NCBI GenBank assembly: GCA_019420135.1
Contig: JAHZHS010000002.1
Span: 21,770-51,499, forward strand
Origin: Oscillospiraceae bacterium
GTDB lineage: Bacteria > Bacillota > Clostridia > Oscillospirales > Ruminococcaceae
Reading direction: 5' to 3'
DNA length: 29,730 nt
In this document: positions 6,462 to 13,915 of the stretch, in pieces
Numbering within the stretch: the first letter of the stretch is position 1
Layout of the letters: each line of letters begins with the position of its first letter
Notes under the pieces: model-generated
The model's database searches: none
Told to the model about the DNA's origin: nothing
What the model saw: the letters and a program-made list of their open reading frames with translations, nothing else
Program-made: the position numbers and the translations under genes

Positions 6462-7199
6462 TCAGGCCAGGTCAGCGGCGGGGATCAGGCCGGTGGTAAC
6501 GACAACCCGGTTGTTCACGCCGTACAGCGTGATGACATAGGCGGCCAGGTCGATGTCCGCCTCGTCCATGGCGTCCTTGACCTGTTGGGCCAGCTGCCGG
6601 GCCGCAGCCTGGGGATCGTCCACACCGTCGGGGGCATTGAGGTCCAGCGCCAGTGCCACCGGCGGCAGGTCACTTTTGTCGTAAGGCATGTCCACCGTCA
6701 GGGGCGGATGACCCTCAGCAGGGACGGGGACCTCGCCGGTACTGCCCAGGTAGTTGTCACAGTAAAGGCCGTATCCCCGGTGGGAGATGCCGGCATTGGA
6801 AAGAGCCCCGGTCACACTGACGTCCAGCTGCACCATGATACGGCTCCAGGTGTTGCCCCCATTGGCCACCATGTCATCATAGGAATCCCCGGTGACGCGC
6901 CCCTGTTCCACCTCCACCAGGAAGCTGGTATCCTCACTGATGGAGGAATCCACGATCACCTCATAGCGGAACCAGCGCCGGGCAGAGGCCGCCACCGCTT
7001 TGATGTCGTAGCCGGGGTAGGTCTCGTTGGCGTAGGTTTCGGCTGCCTTCATGGCCAGATGTTTGGTGATGGGGTCGCCGCTGTAGGCGATGAGCACCGC
7101 CACCAGCAGTACCACGATGGCAAACCCGCCTGCAGCGGCAAGGCGGCGTTTGGCTGTGGTGCGCGGGCGCTTGGACGTGGTTTGTTCAATGGTATTCAT
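6462..7199 (-). CDS. YfjL-like membrane-anchored protein
   Basis: 245-aa protein with a short basic N-terminus, one transmembrane helix (about residues 24-41, AGGFAIVVLLVAVLIAY) and a long extracytoplasmic part. Residues about 42-140 resemble the YfjL-like domain seen next to sigma/anti-sigma genes in Firmicutes: DPITKHLAMKAAETYANETY followed by strands and DSYDDMVANGGNTWSR. The remaining 100 residues have no recognised domain. The ATG at 7199 overlaps the anti-sigma stop codon by 4 nt (ATGA) and is preceded by GGAGG. Translational coupling and shared direction make it the third gene of the ECF sigma operon, perhaps a sensor or effector at the cell surface (inference). The domain assignment is moderate. 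Confidence 0.72.
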   Translation of the reverse strand: MNTIEQTTSKRPRTTAKRRLAAAGGFAIVVLLVAVLIAYSGDPITKHLAMKAAETYANETYPGYDIKAVAASARRWFRYEVIVDSSISEDTSFLVEVEQGRVTGDSYDDMVANGGNTWSRIMVQLDVSVTGALSNAGISHRGYGLYCDNYLGSTGEVPVPAEGHPPLTVDMPYDKSDLPPVALALDLNAPDGVDDPQAAARQLAQQVKDAMDEADIDLAAYVITLYGVNNRVVVTTGLIPAADLA

Positions 7200-7774
7200 G
7201 GAAGGTCCTCCTTTCCGAATGCGTAGCGGAAGAGCATGGCAGCCACTCCGCCCAGCAGGCAGAGCCCGCCGTAAAAGGCGGCATAGATCAGCCCCAGGAC
7301 AGGGCCGGTGTTTTCCAGCGAGAGATGCCAGATAAATCCCAGCACCGCCACACACAAAGGCGTCAGATACCACCGACGGCGGAGCAGCAGGGCTCCCACA
7401 GCTCCCACCGCCGGCATGATGAGCAGATTGAACTGTCCCGCAAACCCGTAGCTCATCAGCCACAGGCCGGACAGCGCCCCCGCCGCCAGGGCGGCAAAGA
7501 GCAGCAGGCGCAGGCGCTTGTAGATTTTGCCCAGCACCCTGCCGTCATCGGGGTCGGCGGGCTGAGCGGGGGCACCCTCCTGCCAAAAGGCAAGGCAGCT
7601 TTCGCAGTGCGCCATATGGCGGCGGACCATCTCGGTGGCGGTGGGGCTGGCGGCGCCGTCCTGCACCAGAGGGATCAGGTCCCGGCAGACATCACAGGGC
7701 AGGTCGGGCAGGTTTTCCGGCATGCCGGGCTGTGCCTGGGGCAGGGGCCGGGATTGCATGGTATCTTCTGTCAC
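7196..7774 (-). CDS. Zinc-finger anti-sigma factor, polytopic membrane protein
   Basis: 192-aa protein. The N-terminal cytosolic part (residues about 25-65) carries the anti-sigma zinc finger: Cys27/Cys30, then HMAHCESC giving the His53-x3-Cys57-x2-Cys60 signature. Four hydrophobic segments follow from about residue 88 to 185. Members bind and hold the cognate ECF sigma factor at the membrane until a signal releases it. The start is GTG at 7774, overlapping the sigma stop codon by 4 nt (GTGA) and preceded by AAAGGAGGG; its stop overlaps the next ATG in the same way. Having several helices rather than one suggests membrane-embedded sensing or slow turnover control (inference). Confidence 0.88.
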   Translation of the reverse strand: MTEDTMQSRPLPQAQPGMPENLPDLPCDVCRDLIPLVQDGAASPTATEMVRRHMAHCESCLAFWQEGAPAQPADPDDGRVLGKIYKRLRLLLFAALAAGALSGLWLMSYGFAGQFNLLIMPAVGAVGALLLRRRWYLTPLCVAVLGFIWHLSLENTGPVLGLIYAAFYGGLCLLGGVAAMLFRYAFGKEDLP

Positions 7775-8259
7775 AGATAGCCCTCCTTTCGCAGGGTTTC
7801 TTTCAGGGATTGGCGGACGCGGTACTCGATTACCCGGGCAGACCCCGCCCGGATGCCGCAGCGGGCGGCGATCTCCTCATAGGGCAGGCCCTGGGCACGC
7901 AGCTGCACGATGGTGCGCTCCCGCTCCGGCAGGGCGTCCAGCAGCTGGGCCACCCGCCCGGCCAGCTGGCGGAAATCGTAGGTCTCCCCCACCCGGTCCT
8001 CCACGTACAGCCCCAACAGGTCGTTGTACTCCACCGTGGGGCGGTTTTTCCGCAGGGATTGCAGCCAGAGGTTGCGGGCAATGCCGAACAGCCAGGTCTT
8101 TTCGCTGCTCTGTCCCCGGAAGGTTCCCGCCTTCTGCACCGCGCAGAGGAAAGTCTCGCTGAGCAGATCCTCGGCCAGGGTGGGGTCATGGGTCAGGGCC
8201 GTAAGGTAACGGTAGACGTCGTCCCGGTACCGTCGGTAGAGTTCCTCGATTCCCAGCAC
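7771..8259 (-). CDS. ECF-type RNA polymerase sigma factor
   Basis: 162-aa sigma-70 family factor with only regions 2 and 4, the ECF layout. Region 2 (about residues 5-75) includes YRDDVYRYLTALTHDPTLAEDLLSETF and the -10 recognition helix RGQSSEKTWLFGIARN. Region 4 (about 105-155) has the helix-turn-helix LPERERTIVQL...LPYEEIAARCGIRAGSARVIEYRV. The start is GTG at 8259, 5 nt after AGGAGGGG; longer in-frame readings upstream lack family similarity. It is directly followed by its anti-sigma partner, to which its stop codon is fused. ECF factors usually direct envelope or oxidative stress genes and their own operon. Confidence 0.95.
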   Translation of the reverse strand: MLGIEELYRRYRDDVYRYLTALTHDPTLAEDLLSETFLCAVQKAGTFRGQSSEKTWLFGIARNLWLQSLRKNRPTVEYNDLLGLYVEDRVGETYDFRQLAGRVAQLLDALPERERTIVQLRAQGLPYEEIAARCGIRAGSARVIEYRVRQSLKETLRKEGYL

Positions 8260-8350
8260 GGCGTCCCCTCCTTTTCCTCTGATTCCGGCTGCGCAGCCTG
8301 TGCCCCCGGGTGGTTCCGGCCGCGGCGGGGTGGCCCCGGGGTGTTTCGCT

Positions 8351-8382
8351 GAATCAGTCCCACCGGGCGGCAAAGTGTTACA
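8351..8382 (-). promoter_or_regulatory. Possible ECF-type autoregulatory promoter
   Basis: On the minus strand TGTAAC (8377-8382) resembles the AAC-containing -35 box of many ECF promoters, with GGGACTGATTC (8351-8361) at about the -10 distance. It lies between the upstream terminator and the sigma gene, where the operon promoter must be, but the -10 match is weak. Confidence 0.3.
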
Positions 8383-8392
8383 GCATCCGAGT

Positions 8393-8436
8393 AAAAAAAT
8401 CGCGCTCCATCCCCCGGATACGGGCACGGAACGCGA
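8393..8436 (-). terminator. Terminator of the GT-C glycan operon
   Basis: On the minus strand a 9-bp stem with one U-G wobble (8428-8436 with 8400-8408) is followed at once by seven T (8393-8399). It is about 40 nt downstream of the last gene of the operon and isolates it from the sigma operon. Confidence 0.85.
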
Positions 8437-8473
8437 ACAGAATCCATGGGATGCCATGGTGCAATATGCAGTT

Positions 8474-9130
8474 TTATTCCTTGTTGCGGGAACGGAGTTC
8501 CACCCACACGGCCCGCAGCCAGCTCAGAACCGCCGCGGCCAAAGCCGGGTACAGCACAAAGCAGAACAGCTGATACCAGCTGGGCAGCCAGTAGGCCAGG
8601 CCCGAGGGCAGGGCACCGGCATCGTTGAGGGTGATGGCGTCCCCGTCAAACTGCACCGTGACGGGGCTGGTGGCGTCGGGGCTGCAGGGGTCCAGGCGCA
8701 GGGACACGATGGTGGTGCGGGGCAGGGTGTAAATGTAGCTGCCGTCCTCCCCGATTGTAGGGAACACCCGCTTGTCCTGGCTGTAGGGTTCCCCCGCCGC
8801 GGTGGTGTAGTAAAGGCACATCTCCCGGGGGTCGGCGTCGAACTCCGCCTGATAGCTCAGGGTGCGCACCACCCGGTCGGACACATCCTCCAGAATGATC
8901 TGGGGGTCGGCACTGTTGGAGACATACCCGTCCCCCTCCGCCTGCAGGTCCACCAGCTGGAACTCTTCCAGGGAGATCTTCTGCTGGGCAAGGGTTCCCC
9001 CGGCGCGGGCCGCGGCATCGCTGCCGAAGTTCCACGCCCCCAGCACCAGCCACCCGGCCAGGGTCAGGAGATAACAGGCCGCCGGGATGGCCCCCCGGCG
9101 GGCAAAAAATTTGTGCAGTGCGGTTTTCAT
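8474..9130 (-). CDS. Bitopic membrane protein with extracytoplasmic domain, GT-C partner (copy 2)
   Basis: 218-aa protein of unknown function. One helix lies near the N-terminus (about residues 14-34) and one near the C-terminus (about 184-208); between them is a roughly 150-residue outer domain rich in beta-prone stretches. It is a paralogue of the protein at 11231-11860. Both share a SADPQIIL / DNDPHILY motif, a CLYYTT / VLYYLK strand, and YIYTLPRTTIVSLRLDP / YEFDLGGVEVSGLRIDP. The ATG overlaps the stop of the preceding GT-C gene by 4 nt (ATGA), so the two are translationally coupled, like subunits of one complex. A lectin-like or substrate-guiding role for the outer domain is inference. 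It is the last gene of the operon. Confidence 0.8.
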   Translation of the reverse strand: MKTALHKFFARRGAIPAACYLLTLAGWLVLGAWNFGSDAAARAGGTLAQQKISLEEFQLVDLQAEGDGYVSNSADPQIILEDVSDRVVRTLSYQAEFDADPREMCLYYTTAAGEPYSQDKRVFPTIGEDGSYIYTLPRTTIVSLRLDPCSPDATSPVTVQFDGDAITLNDAGALPSGLAYWLPSWYQLFCFVLYPALAAAVLSWLRAVWVELRSRNKE

Positions 9131-11196
9131 CGGGCGGTCACCTCCATCTCCACGGGGGCATAGCCCGCATCGGTCACGCGGTAGAGCAGGGTCTCGCCGT
9201 TTTGGGCTGCAGCCAGACCGTCGGTAAACAGGCTGGCGTAGCTCTGTACAAAAATATCGTCGATGGTCTGCAGGTAAATGACGGTACAGCCGTTTTCCCG
9301 GATGGTGTCATCCAGGCGCTCCACGGTGTAGGGGTGGTAGTAGTATTTCTTGGTGCCTTCCTCCTCCGGTTCCAGCTCGGGCAGGCCGAATGTCCCGCCG
9401 CCGCCCTCCATGGTGGAGACAACGCCGGAGTAGTCCACCAGCACCGGGTAAAAGTCAAACACCGCCGAGAACCAGCCCTCGCCGTTGTCCCCCTGGCTGA
9501 CGTAAAAGACCCGGTCCTCCGGTTCCAGATAGCTGCAGACCAGCTGGGCCTCGGCCCGCGCGGCCTTGCGGTCGGCAAACTCGCTGTCGGAGAAGCCCAG
9601 CACCGAGAGCTGAGGCAATACCATCTGGTTCAGGCGCACAAGCATCCCGCAGGCAAGCAGCAGCAAGGCCCCCTGCCCTGCCAGCGCACAGCGGCAGTCC
9701 CACGGGGATGCGCGGCGGGCATTCTCCGCCGCTGCGGGGGCAGTCCGGCCCTGCAGGGCCACGGCCAGGCAGGCCAGGGCGATCAAGAACCAGCCGATAT
9801 AATAGCTGTAAATGTAACGGTTGTAGTCGGTGAGGTTCTCCGCCTGGAAGGGCTTGAAGATAAACCCGTAGCTCAGCGCCAGCATCAGGTTGTAGCCCAG
9901 AAAGCAGAGGGTGCTGCACACGGCGGCGCACACCACCCGCAGCCGCAGCAAAAGGCCCGGCGCCGCAAGGACTGCCAGCACAAAGACCAGGAGGATCAGC
10001 GCCACCACATTGCGGCCCTGGCCGATCATGCTCAGTTTGCCGTCGGCCGTCCAGAACTGGGTGCCCATATCGGCGATGGCCTGCAAAAACTGGGACTGCC
10101 GCTCGGCAAAGAAGCCCTCCACCGGCTGGCCCAGCAAAATCTTGATGCCGTTGATCACCACATCGGACAGGGCAGCGCTGGTCTCCCCCACGCCGCCGGT
10201 CTCGGCATTTTTGGAAACGAGCATCCCCACATAGCGGACGTTCCAGAGGTAGTAGACGGCCAGCGGGGCGGCAAAGGAGGCCGCCGCAAAGCCGGTGCGG
10301 CGCAAAATTCCCTTGCGGAAGGGGCGCTGTTCCGGCCAAAGCCAGGCGTCCACCGCCACAATGCCCGCCGCCACCAGCGCCAGCACAAAGGTGTTGGCCT
10401 TGGTATTGGCCGCCAGGGCCAGCACCGGCAGCACCGCCCATTTGGGCCCGCCGGTTTTGCGCAGCGCCAGCCAGAGGGCCACGGCGCCGCCCATGACAAG
10501 GCCCGCGGGGATGTCGCCGTAGGAGGTCATGTAGACGGTGTTCAGGTAGATGGTGTGGTTGTAGGTGGTGAAGAAGTAGGGCACACACCACAAAACCGCC
10601 GCCAGCGGCACCGCCAGCCGCCAGCGGGAAAAGCCCATCCCGCCCAGCACGGCGGCAAACACCGCAAAGGCCAGGGCGTTGTAGGCCAGGTAGATCTTCC
10701 AGTCGGCGTAGGCGCCGAAAAAGCAGAAGAAGTAGCTGAGCAGCGGCAGACCGGGATTCTGGGTGACAGCCCAGGGCGTGCCCAGCACCGCGTTGGAGTA
10801 AAGGCTGTTGTCGACTTTTGTCACCTTGACCGCCGTAGCCCACAGGTTGAGCTCGTCAAAGCCGGTGGCCATGGGCTGGCGGGCAAAGAAATAAACGGCA
10901 AAGGCCGCCGTCATGCCCCAGAACAGTATCGCCCCGGGGCTGGCCAGTTTTTGATAGTCGGGCCTGGCCCCTTTGCGGGGCCACAGCGCCCAGATGCCCA
11001 GCGCCGTGAAAGCGGCAAACAAGATCCACGCCCCGGCCAGCAGCGGCCCGGCCATGCCCCACAAGGTCAGCCACAGCACCGCGGCGGACAGGGCAGTCAG
11101 AGGGGCAAGAGCACTGTGCAGTCCGCACCGCAGGGTCAGAAAGGCACAAAACAGAAACAACGCCGCCATTGACGCAAACACGCAAAGCAGCTCCAT
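9127..11196 (-). CDS. GT-C-like polytopic membrane glycosyltransferase (copy 2)
   Basis: 689-aa protein with about 11-13 hydrophobic helices over residues 1-510 and a hydrophilic, probably extracytoplasmic, C-terminal domain (about 520-689). The first large outer loop carries GFDELNLWATAVK with Asp114-Glu115, the position and type of the catalytic acidic pair in GT-C enzymes using polyprenyl-phosphate sugars. Other shared marks with the paralogue at 11864-13858 are YGDIPAGLVMGG, the late loop YNRYIYSYYIGWFL, and the C-terminal VFYVSQGDNGEGW and DDIFVQSYASLFTDGL. AGGAGGA precedes the ATG. It starts 34 nt after the first accessory gene and overlaps its own accessory gene. GT-C assignment is inference from topology and motif; donor and acceptor are unknown. 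Confidence 0.75.
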   Translation of the reverse strand: MELLCVFASMAALFLFCAFLTLRCGLHSALAPLTALSAAVLWLTLWGMAGPLLAGAWILFAAFTALGIWALWPRKGARPDYQKLASPGAILFWGMTAAFAVYFFARQPMATGFDELNLWATAVKVTKVDNSLYSNAVLGTPWAVTQNPGLPLLSYFFCFFGAYADWKIYLAYNALAFAVFAAVLGGMGFSRWRLAVPLAAVLWCVPYFFTTYNHTIYLNTVYMTSYGDIPAGLVMGGAVALWLALRKTGGPKWAVLPVLALAANTKANTFVLALVAAGIVAVDAWLWPEQRPFRKGILRRTGFAAASFAAPLAVYYLWNVRYVGMLVSKNAETGGVGETSAALSDVVINGIKILLGQPVEGFFAERQSQFLQAIADMGTQFWTADGKLSMIGQGRNVVALILLVFVLAVLAAPGLLLRLRVVCAAVCSTLCFLGYNLMLALSYGFIFKPFQAENLTDYNRYIYSYYIGWFLIALACLAVALQGRTAPAAAENARRASPWDCRCALAGQGALLLLACGMLVRLNQMVLPQLSVLGFSDSEFADRKAARAEAQLVCSYLEPEDRVFYVSQGDNGEGWFSAVFDFYPVLVDYSGVVSTMEGGGGTFGLPELEPEEEGTKKYYYHPYTVERLDDTIRENGCTVIYLQTIDDIFVQSYASLFTDGLAAAQNGETLLYRVTDAGYAPVEMEVTAR

Positions 11197-11230
11197 GCAG
11201 GGGTCCTCCTTTTCGGGTAATGGCGGGGGA

Positions 11231-11860
11231 TCAGGCGTCCTCCCGGCGGCCGCGGAGCAAGGTCCAGGCGGCAGCCGCCACGGCAGGCAGGCCGAGGATC
11301 AGCAAAAGCTGGCCTCCGTCCGGCACAAAACGCCAGACCCAGAACCGGGCGGGGTTCAGCTCCACCCCGGTAAACAGGGTGGCCACGCCGCCCACACTGT
11401 CGGGGTCGATGCGCAGCCCGGAGACTTCCACGCCCCCCAGGTCGAACTCATACACCCCGTCCCCCGTCACATGGCCGTAGACCTTCTGGGTCTCGGTGTA
11501 ATCGGTCTGGCCGGGTTTGAGATAGTAGAGCACCACGCTGCCCGGGGGCAGGCGGTGCCGGGCATACAGGCGGACGGTCTCCAGATAGCCGCCGCCATCG
11601 TACAGAATATGGGGATCGTTGTCGGTGGAGAGATACCAGTCTGGGTCATCGTCGGGCGGGGCGTCCCACTCCAGATCGGCATAGTTTTCAAAGCTCTCGA
11701 AGGTCAGGTCCTCCGCTCCCAGCGTCGTCTGGGGCATATCCCCCGACGCCCGGTGCATCAGCATGACCGCGCACCTGCCCAGGCAGAACACCACCCACAG
11801 GATCAGGGCGATGGCATAGCACAGGGCAAACCGGCGCAGGGTCCGTTTGGTCTCATTCAT
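11231..11860 (-). CDS. Bitopic membrane protein with extracytoplasmic domain, GT-C partner (copy 1)
   Basis: 209-aa protein of unknown function with an N-terminal helix (about residues 10-32), an outer domain of roughly 140 residues and a C-terminal helix (about 180-200) ending in basic residues. It has the same architecture and several matching segments as the 8474-9130 protein (DNDPHILY, VVLYYLKPGQTDYTETQKVYG, YEFDLGGVEVSGLRIDP), so the pair arose by duplication. The ATG at 11860 is 3 nt after the stop of the upstream GT-C gene, whose last codons contain the ribosome binding site GGGAGGGG. This tight coupling matches copy 2 and supports a stable complex with its GT-C neighbour. Confidence 0.8.
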   Translation of the reverse strand: MNETKRTLRRFALCYAIALILWVVFCLGRCAVMLMHRASGDMPQTTLGAEDLTFESFENYADLEWDAPPDDDPDWYLSTDNDPHILYDGGGYLETVRLYARHRLPPGSVVLYYLKPGQTDYTETQKVYGHVTGDGVYEFDLGGVEVSGLRIDPDSVGGVATLFTGVELNPARFWVWRFVPDGGQLLLILGLPAVAAAAWTLLRGRREDA

Positions 11861-11863
11861 GGC

Positions 11864-13858
11864 TCACCCCTCCCTTTCCGCCACGGCCACCGGTGTGAAG
11901 GGCGTCGCGGCATCCGGGTCGAACCGGTAGAGTGTGGCGGGCATGTCGGCGGTCAGCCCCCCCTCGAACAGGCTGCTGAAGTCCCGCTCCAGATAGTCGT
12001 CCGCCCGGTCGATGAGCAGATAGTCGCAGTCTTTCTCCTCGAGGTAAGCCACCAGGGCATCGGGAGTGCAGACGGCCTTGTAATCGTACAGCGTCCAGTT
12101 CTCGCTCTCCACCAGGTTCATGAAGTCGGAGTCCCAGCGGCTGGACTTGTCCACACCGTTGAAATAGCCGCCGTAGCCCCGCACCACATGGGCGGTGAGC
12201 TCATAGTTGTAATAGTACCAGCGGGTAGCGTCGTCCCCCTGGCTGATGACCAGGACGTTGTCGTCCCAATCCAGCACCTCGTTGGCGGCGGCGGCACGGT
12301 TTTTCACGTCCTGGCGCAGCAGGTAAAGGCTGTCGGCGTTTGACCAGAAGCCCGCCGTGGGCACTCCCCGCCAGAAAAACACCGCCATGACGCAGGCCGC
12401 CGCCCCAAGCAGGGCGCCGTCCGCCAGACGGTACCACCGCCCCGCACAGTTTGCCGCCGAGCGCCCCAGCAGGCAGAGCATAGCCAGCATCCATCCCTGA
12501 TAGTAGGGGCCGATGTAGCGCTCATAGTCCTTGAGGATATAGGCTTCCACGTCGGAGAAGTTGTAGCAGTAGAGGATCAGATGGAAGAGATAGAAGGCTG
12601 CAAAGCAGAAGGCAAAGCCCAGCCAGGTCACCAGGACCCGCCGCCGGGGCGCTCCCTTGCCCGCAAAGACAAAGGCTGCCGCGGCCACCAGCGTGATGGC
12701 GGCCAGTGCCCGGACACCGGGGCCCAGCAGGCAGACATCCCGGGTGAAGAAAGCGCCTGCCATCAGGCCCATGATGTCGGAAAACTTCTGGGTGCGGCCG
12801 ATGCCGAAGAACTGGGCAAGGCCCCCAGCCAGGACCTGGCCGTAGCTCAGGCTCTCCCCACCCACGGTGCCGCTGCCGGTATTCAGGCAGGCAGCGGTAT
12901 AGCGGTTCCAGCTGAGGAAGGCCGCCAGCACCGGCACAGCCAGCACCACGGCACGCCACAGCGCCCCGCCGAATACCCGCGCCGGGGGCAGGTCCTTGTG
13001 TTCCTGCCCGAAGAGCAGATCCAGAAAGATGAGGAACACTGCAATGAGGGCATAGGCAAAGCCCATGTCCTTGGCCAGGGTCAAAAGGGCCAGGGGCAAG
13101 GCCGTGAGCAGCAGGCCCAGCTTGCCCGGGCCCACGGCAAACCACAGGCTCACCACCCCGCCGAACAGCAGCGCCAGGGGGATGTCCGCCATGGCGTTGG
13201 CGTAGACGGTGCTGGCCGTGCCCGGGGATGCCACACTGAAAAAGAAGGGCAGCAGTACCCCGGCCGTCAGCACCATGGCGCTGTGGGCCCAGCGGCGGCG
13301 GGGCAAAACCGACGCCCCGGCGATGCAGGCCATGAAGAGCATATCGTAGGCGGCAAGGCACTGCCACTCGGTAAACACCGGGGAGAGGCCCTGCACAAAG
13401 AAGGAGACCAGCCCCAGTCCCGGCAGACCTGCCGCCGCCTTGAGGTTGACGGGATCGGCGGGATAGAGCATGCCGTGTTCTTTCAGCAGCTTTGCCGCCG
13501 CGCCCCAGAAGGTGAACTCATCCCACTGGGTGAACATGGGCTGCAGCACGGCGAACATCAGCCAGAACACCGCCGATGCCGCCGCAAAAAACAAAAAGCC
13601 GGGGCTGAACAGTGCGGCTTTCAGGCGTTCACGCCCCGCGTGAACGCCCAGCCCCACCGCTAGCGCGGCCAAAATTCCGTAACTGGCCCACAGCGCCGGG
13701 ACCAGCAGGCCCAGGTAGCCGCCGCACAGCAACAGGCAGACACTGCCGGACAGCACGGGCAGCGGAAAGACTGCGGCATCCCTGCCGGTTTCCGCCGCCG
13801 CGCACACCGAGACGGCGCAGACCAGCGCCAGGACCAACAGACCGCCCACAAGCGTCAT
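11864..13858 (-). CDS. GT-C-like polytopic membrane glycosyltransferase (copy 1)
   Basis: 664-aa polytopic protein, about 11-13 helices to residue 500, then a hydrophilic C-terminal domain. The first outer loop has FTQWDEFTFWGAAAKLL with Asp113-Glu114, aligning with Asp114-Glu115 of the 9127-11196 paralogue. MADIPLALLFGG, YERYIGPYYQGWML, VLVISQGDDATRWY, DDYLERDFSSLFEGGL and ATLYRFD all have counterparts there. The two proteins are clearly related yet well diverged, so the duplication is old or selection differs. The ATG is preceded by GGGAGGG and lies 57 nt after the DUF2142 gene. Predicted role: transfer of a sugar from a lipid-linked donor to a surface polymer outside the membrane (inference). 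Confidence 0.75.
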   Translation of the reverse strand: MTLVGGLLVLALVCAVSVCAAAETGRDAAVFPLPVLSGSVCLLLCGGYLGLLVPALWASYGILAALAVGLGVHAGRERLKAALFSPGFLFFAAASAVFWLMFAVLQPMFTQWDEFTFWGAAAKLLKEHGMLYPADPVNLKAAAGLPGLGLVSFFVQGLSPVFTEWQCLAAYDMLFMACIAGASVLPRRRWAHSAMVLTAGVLLPFFFSVASPGTASTVYANAMADIPLALLFGGVVSLWFAVGPGKLGLLLTALPLALLTLAKDMGFAYALIAVFLIFLDLLFGQEHKDLPPARVFGGALWRAVVLAVPVLAAFLSWNRYTAACLNTGSGTVGGESLSYGQVLAGGLAQFFGIGRTQKFSDIMGLMAGAFFTRDVCLLGPGVRALAAITLVAAAAFVFAGKGAPRRRVLVTWLGFAFCFAAFYLFHLILYCYNFSDVEAYILKDYERYIGPYYQGWMLAMLCLLGRSAANCAGRWYRLADGALLGAAACVMAVFFWRGVPTAGFWSNADSLYLLRQDVKNRAAAANEVLDWDDNVLVISQGDDATRWYYYNYELTAHVVRGYGGYFNGVDKSSRWDSDFMNLVESENWTLYDYKAVCTPDALVAYLEEKDCDYLLIDRADDYLERDFSSLFEGGLTADMPATLYRFDPDAATPFTPVAVAEREG

Positions 13859-13915
13859 GGACTGCCCTCCCTTCTCTCAATGCAAAGGCAAATATCAGGT
13901 TGGACCGGGCCCCTG

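Noticed and set aside
9455..10843. 462-codon open frame on the minus strand inside the GT-C gene
   Set aside because: Different frame of the same coding strand, Gly/Arg/Ala-rich with no hydrophobic pattern; the 689-aa frame has clear helices and motifs.
9118..11172. 684-codon open frame on the plus strand
   Set aside because: Antisense to the GT-C-like gene at 9127-11196; its Gln/Gly/His-rich composition has no domain and it lacks a ribosome binding site.
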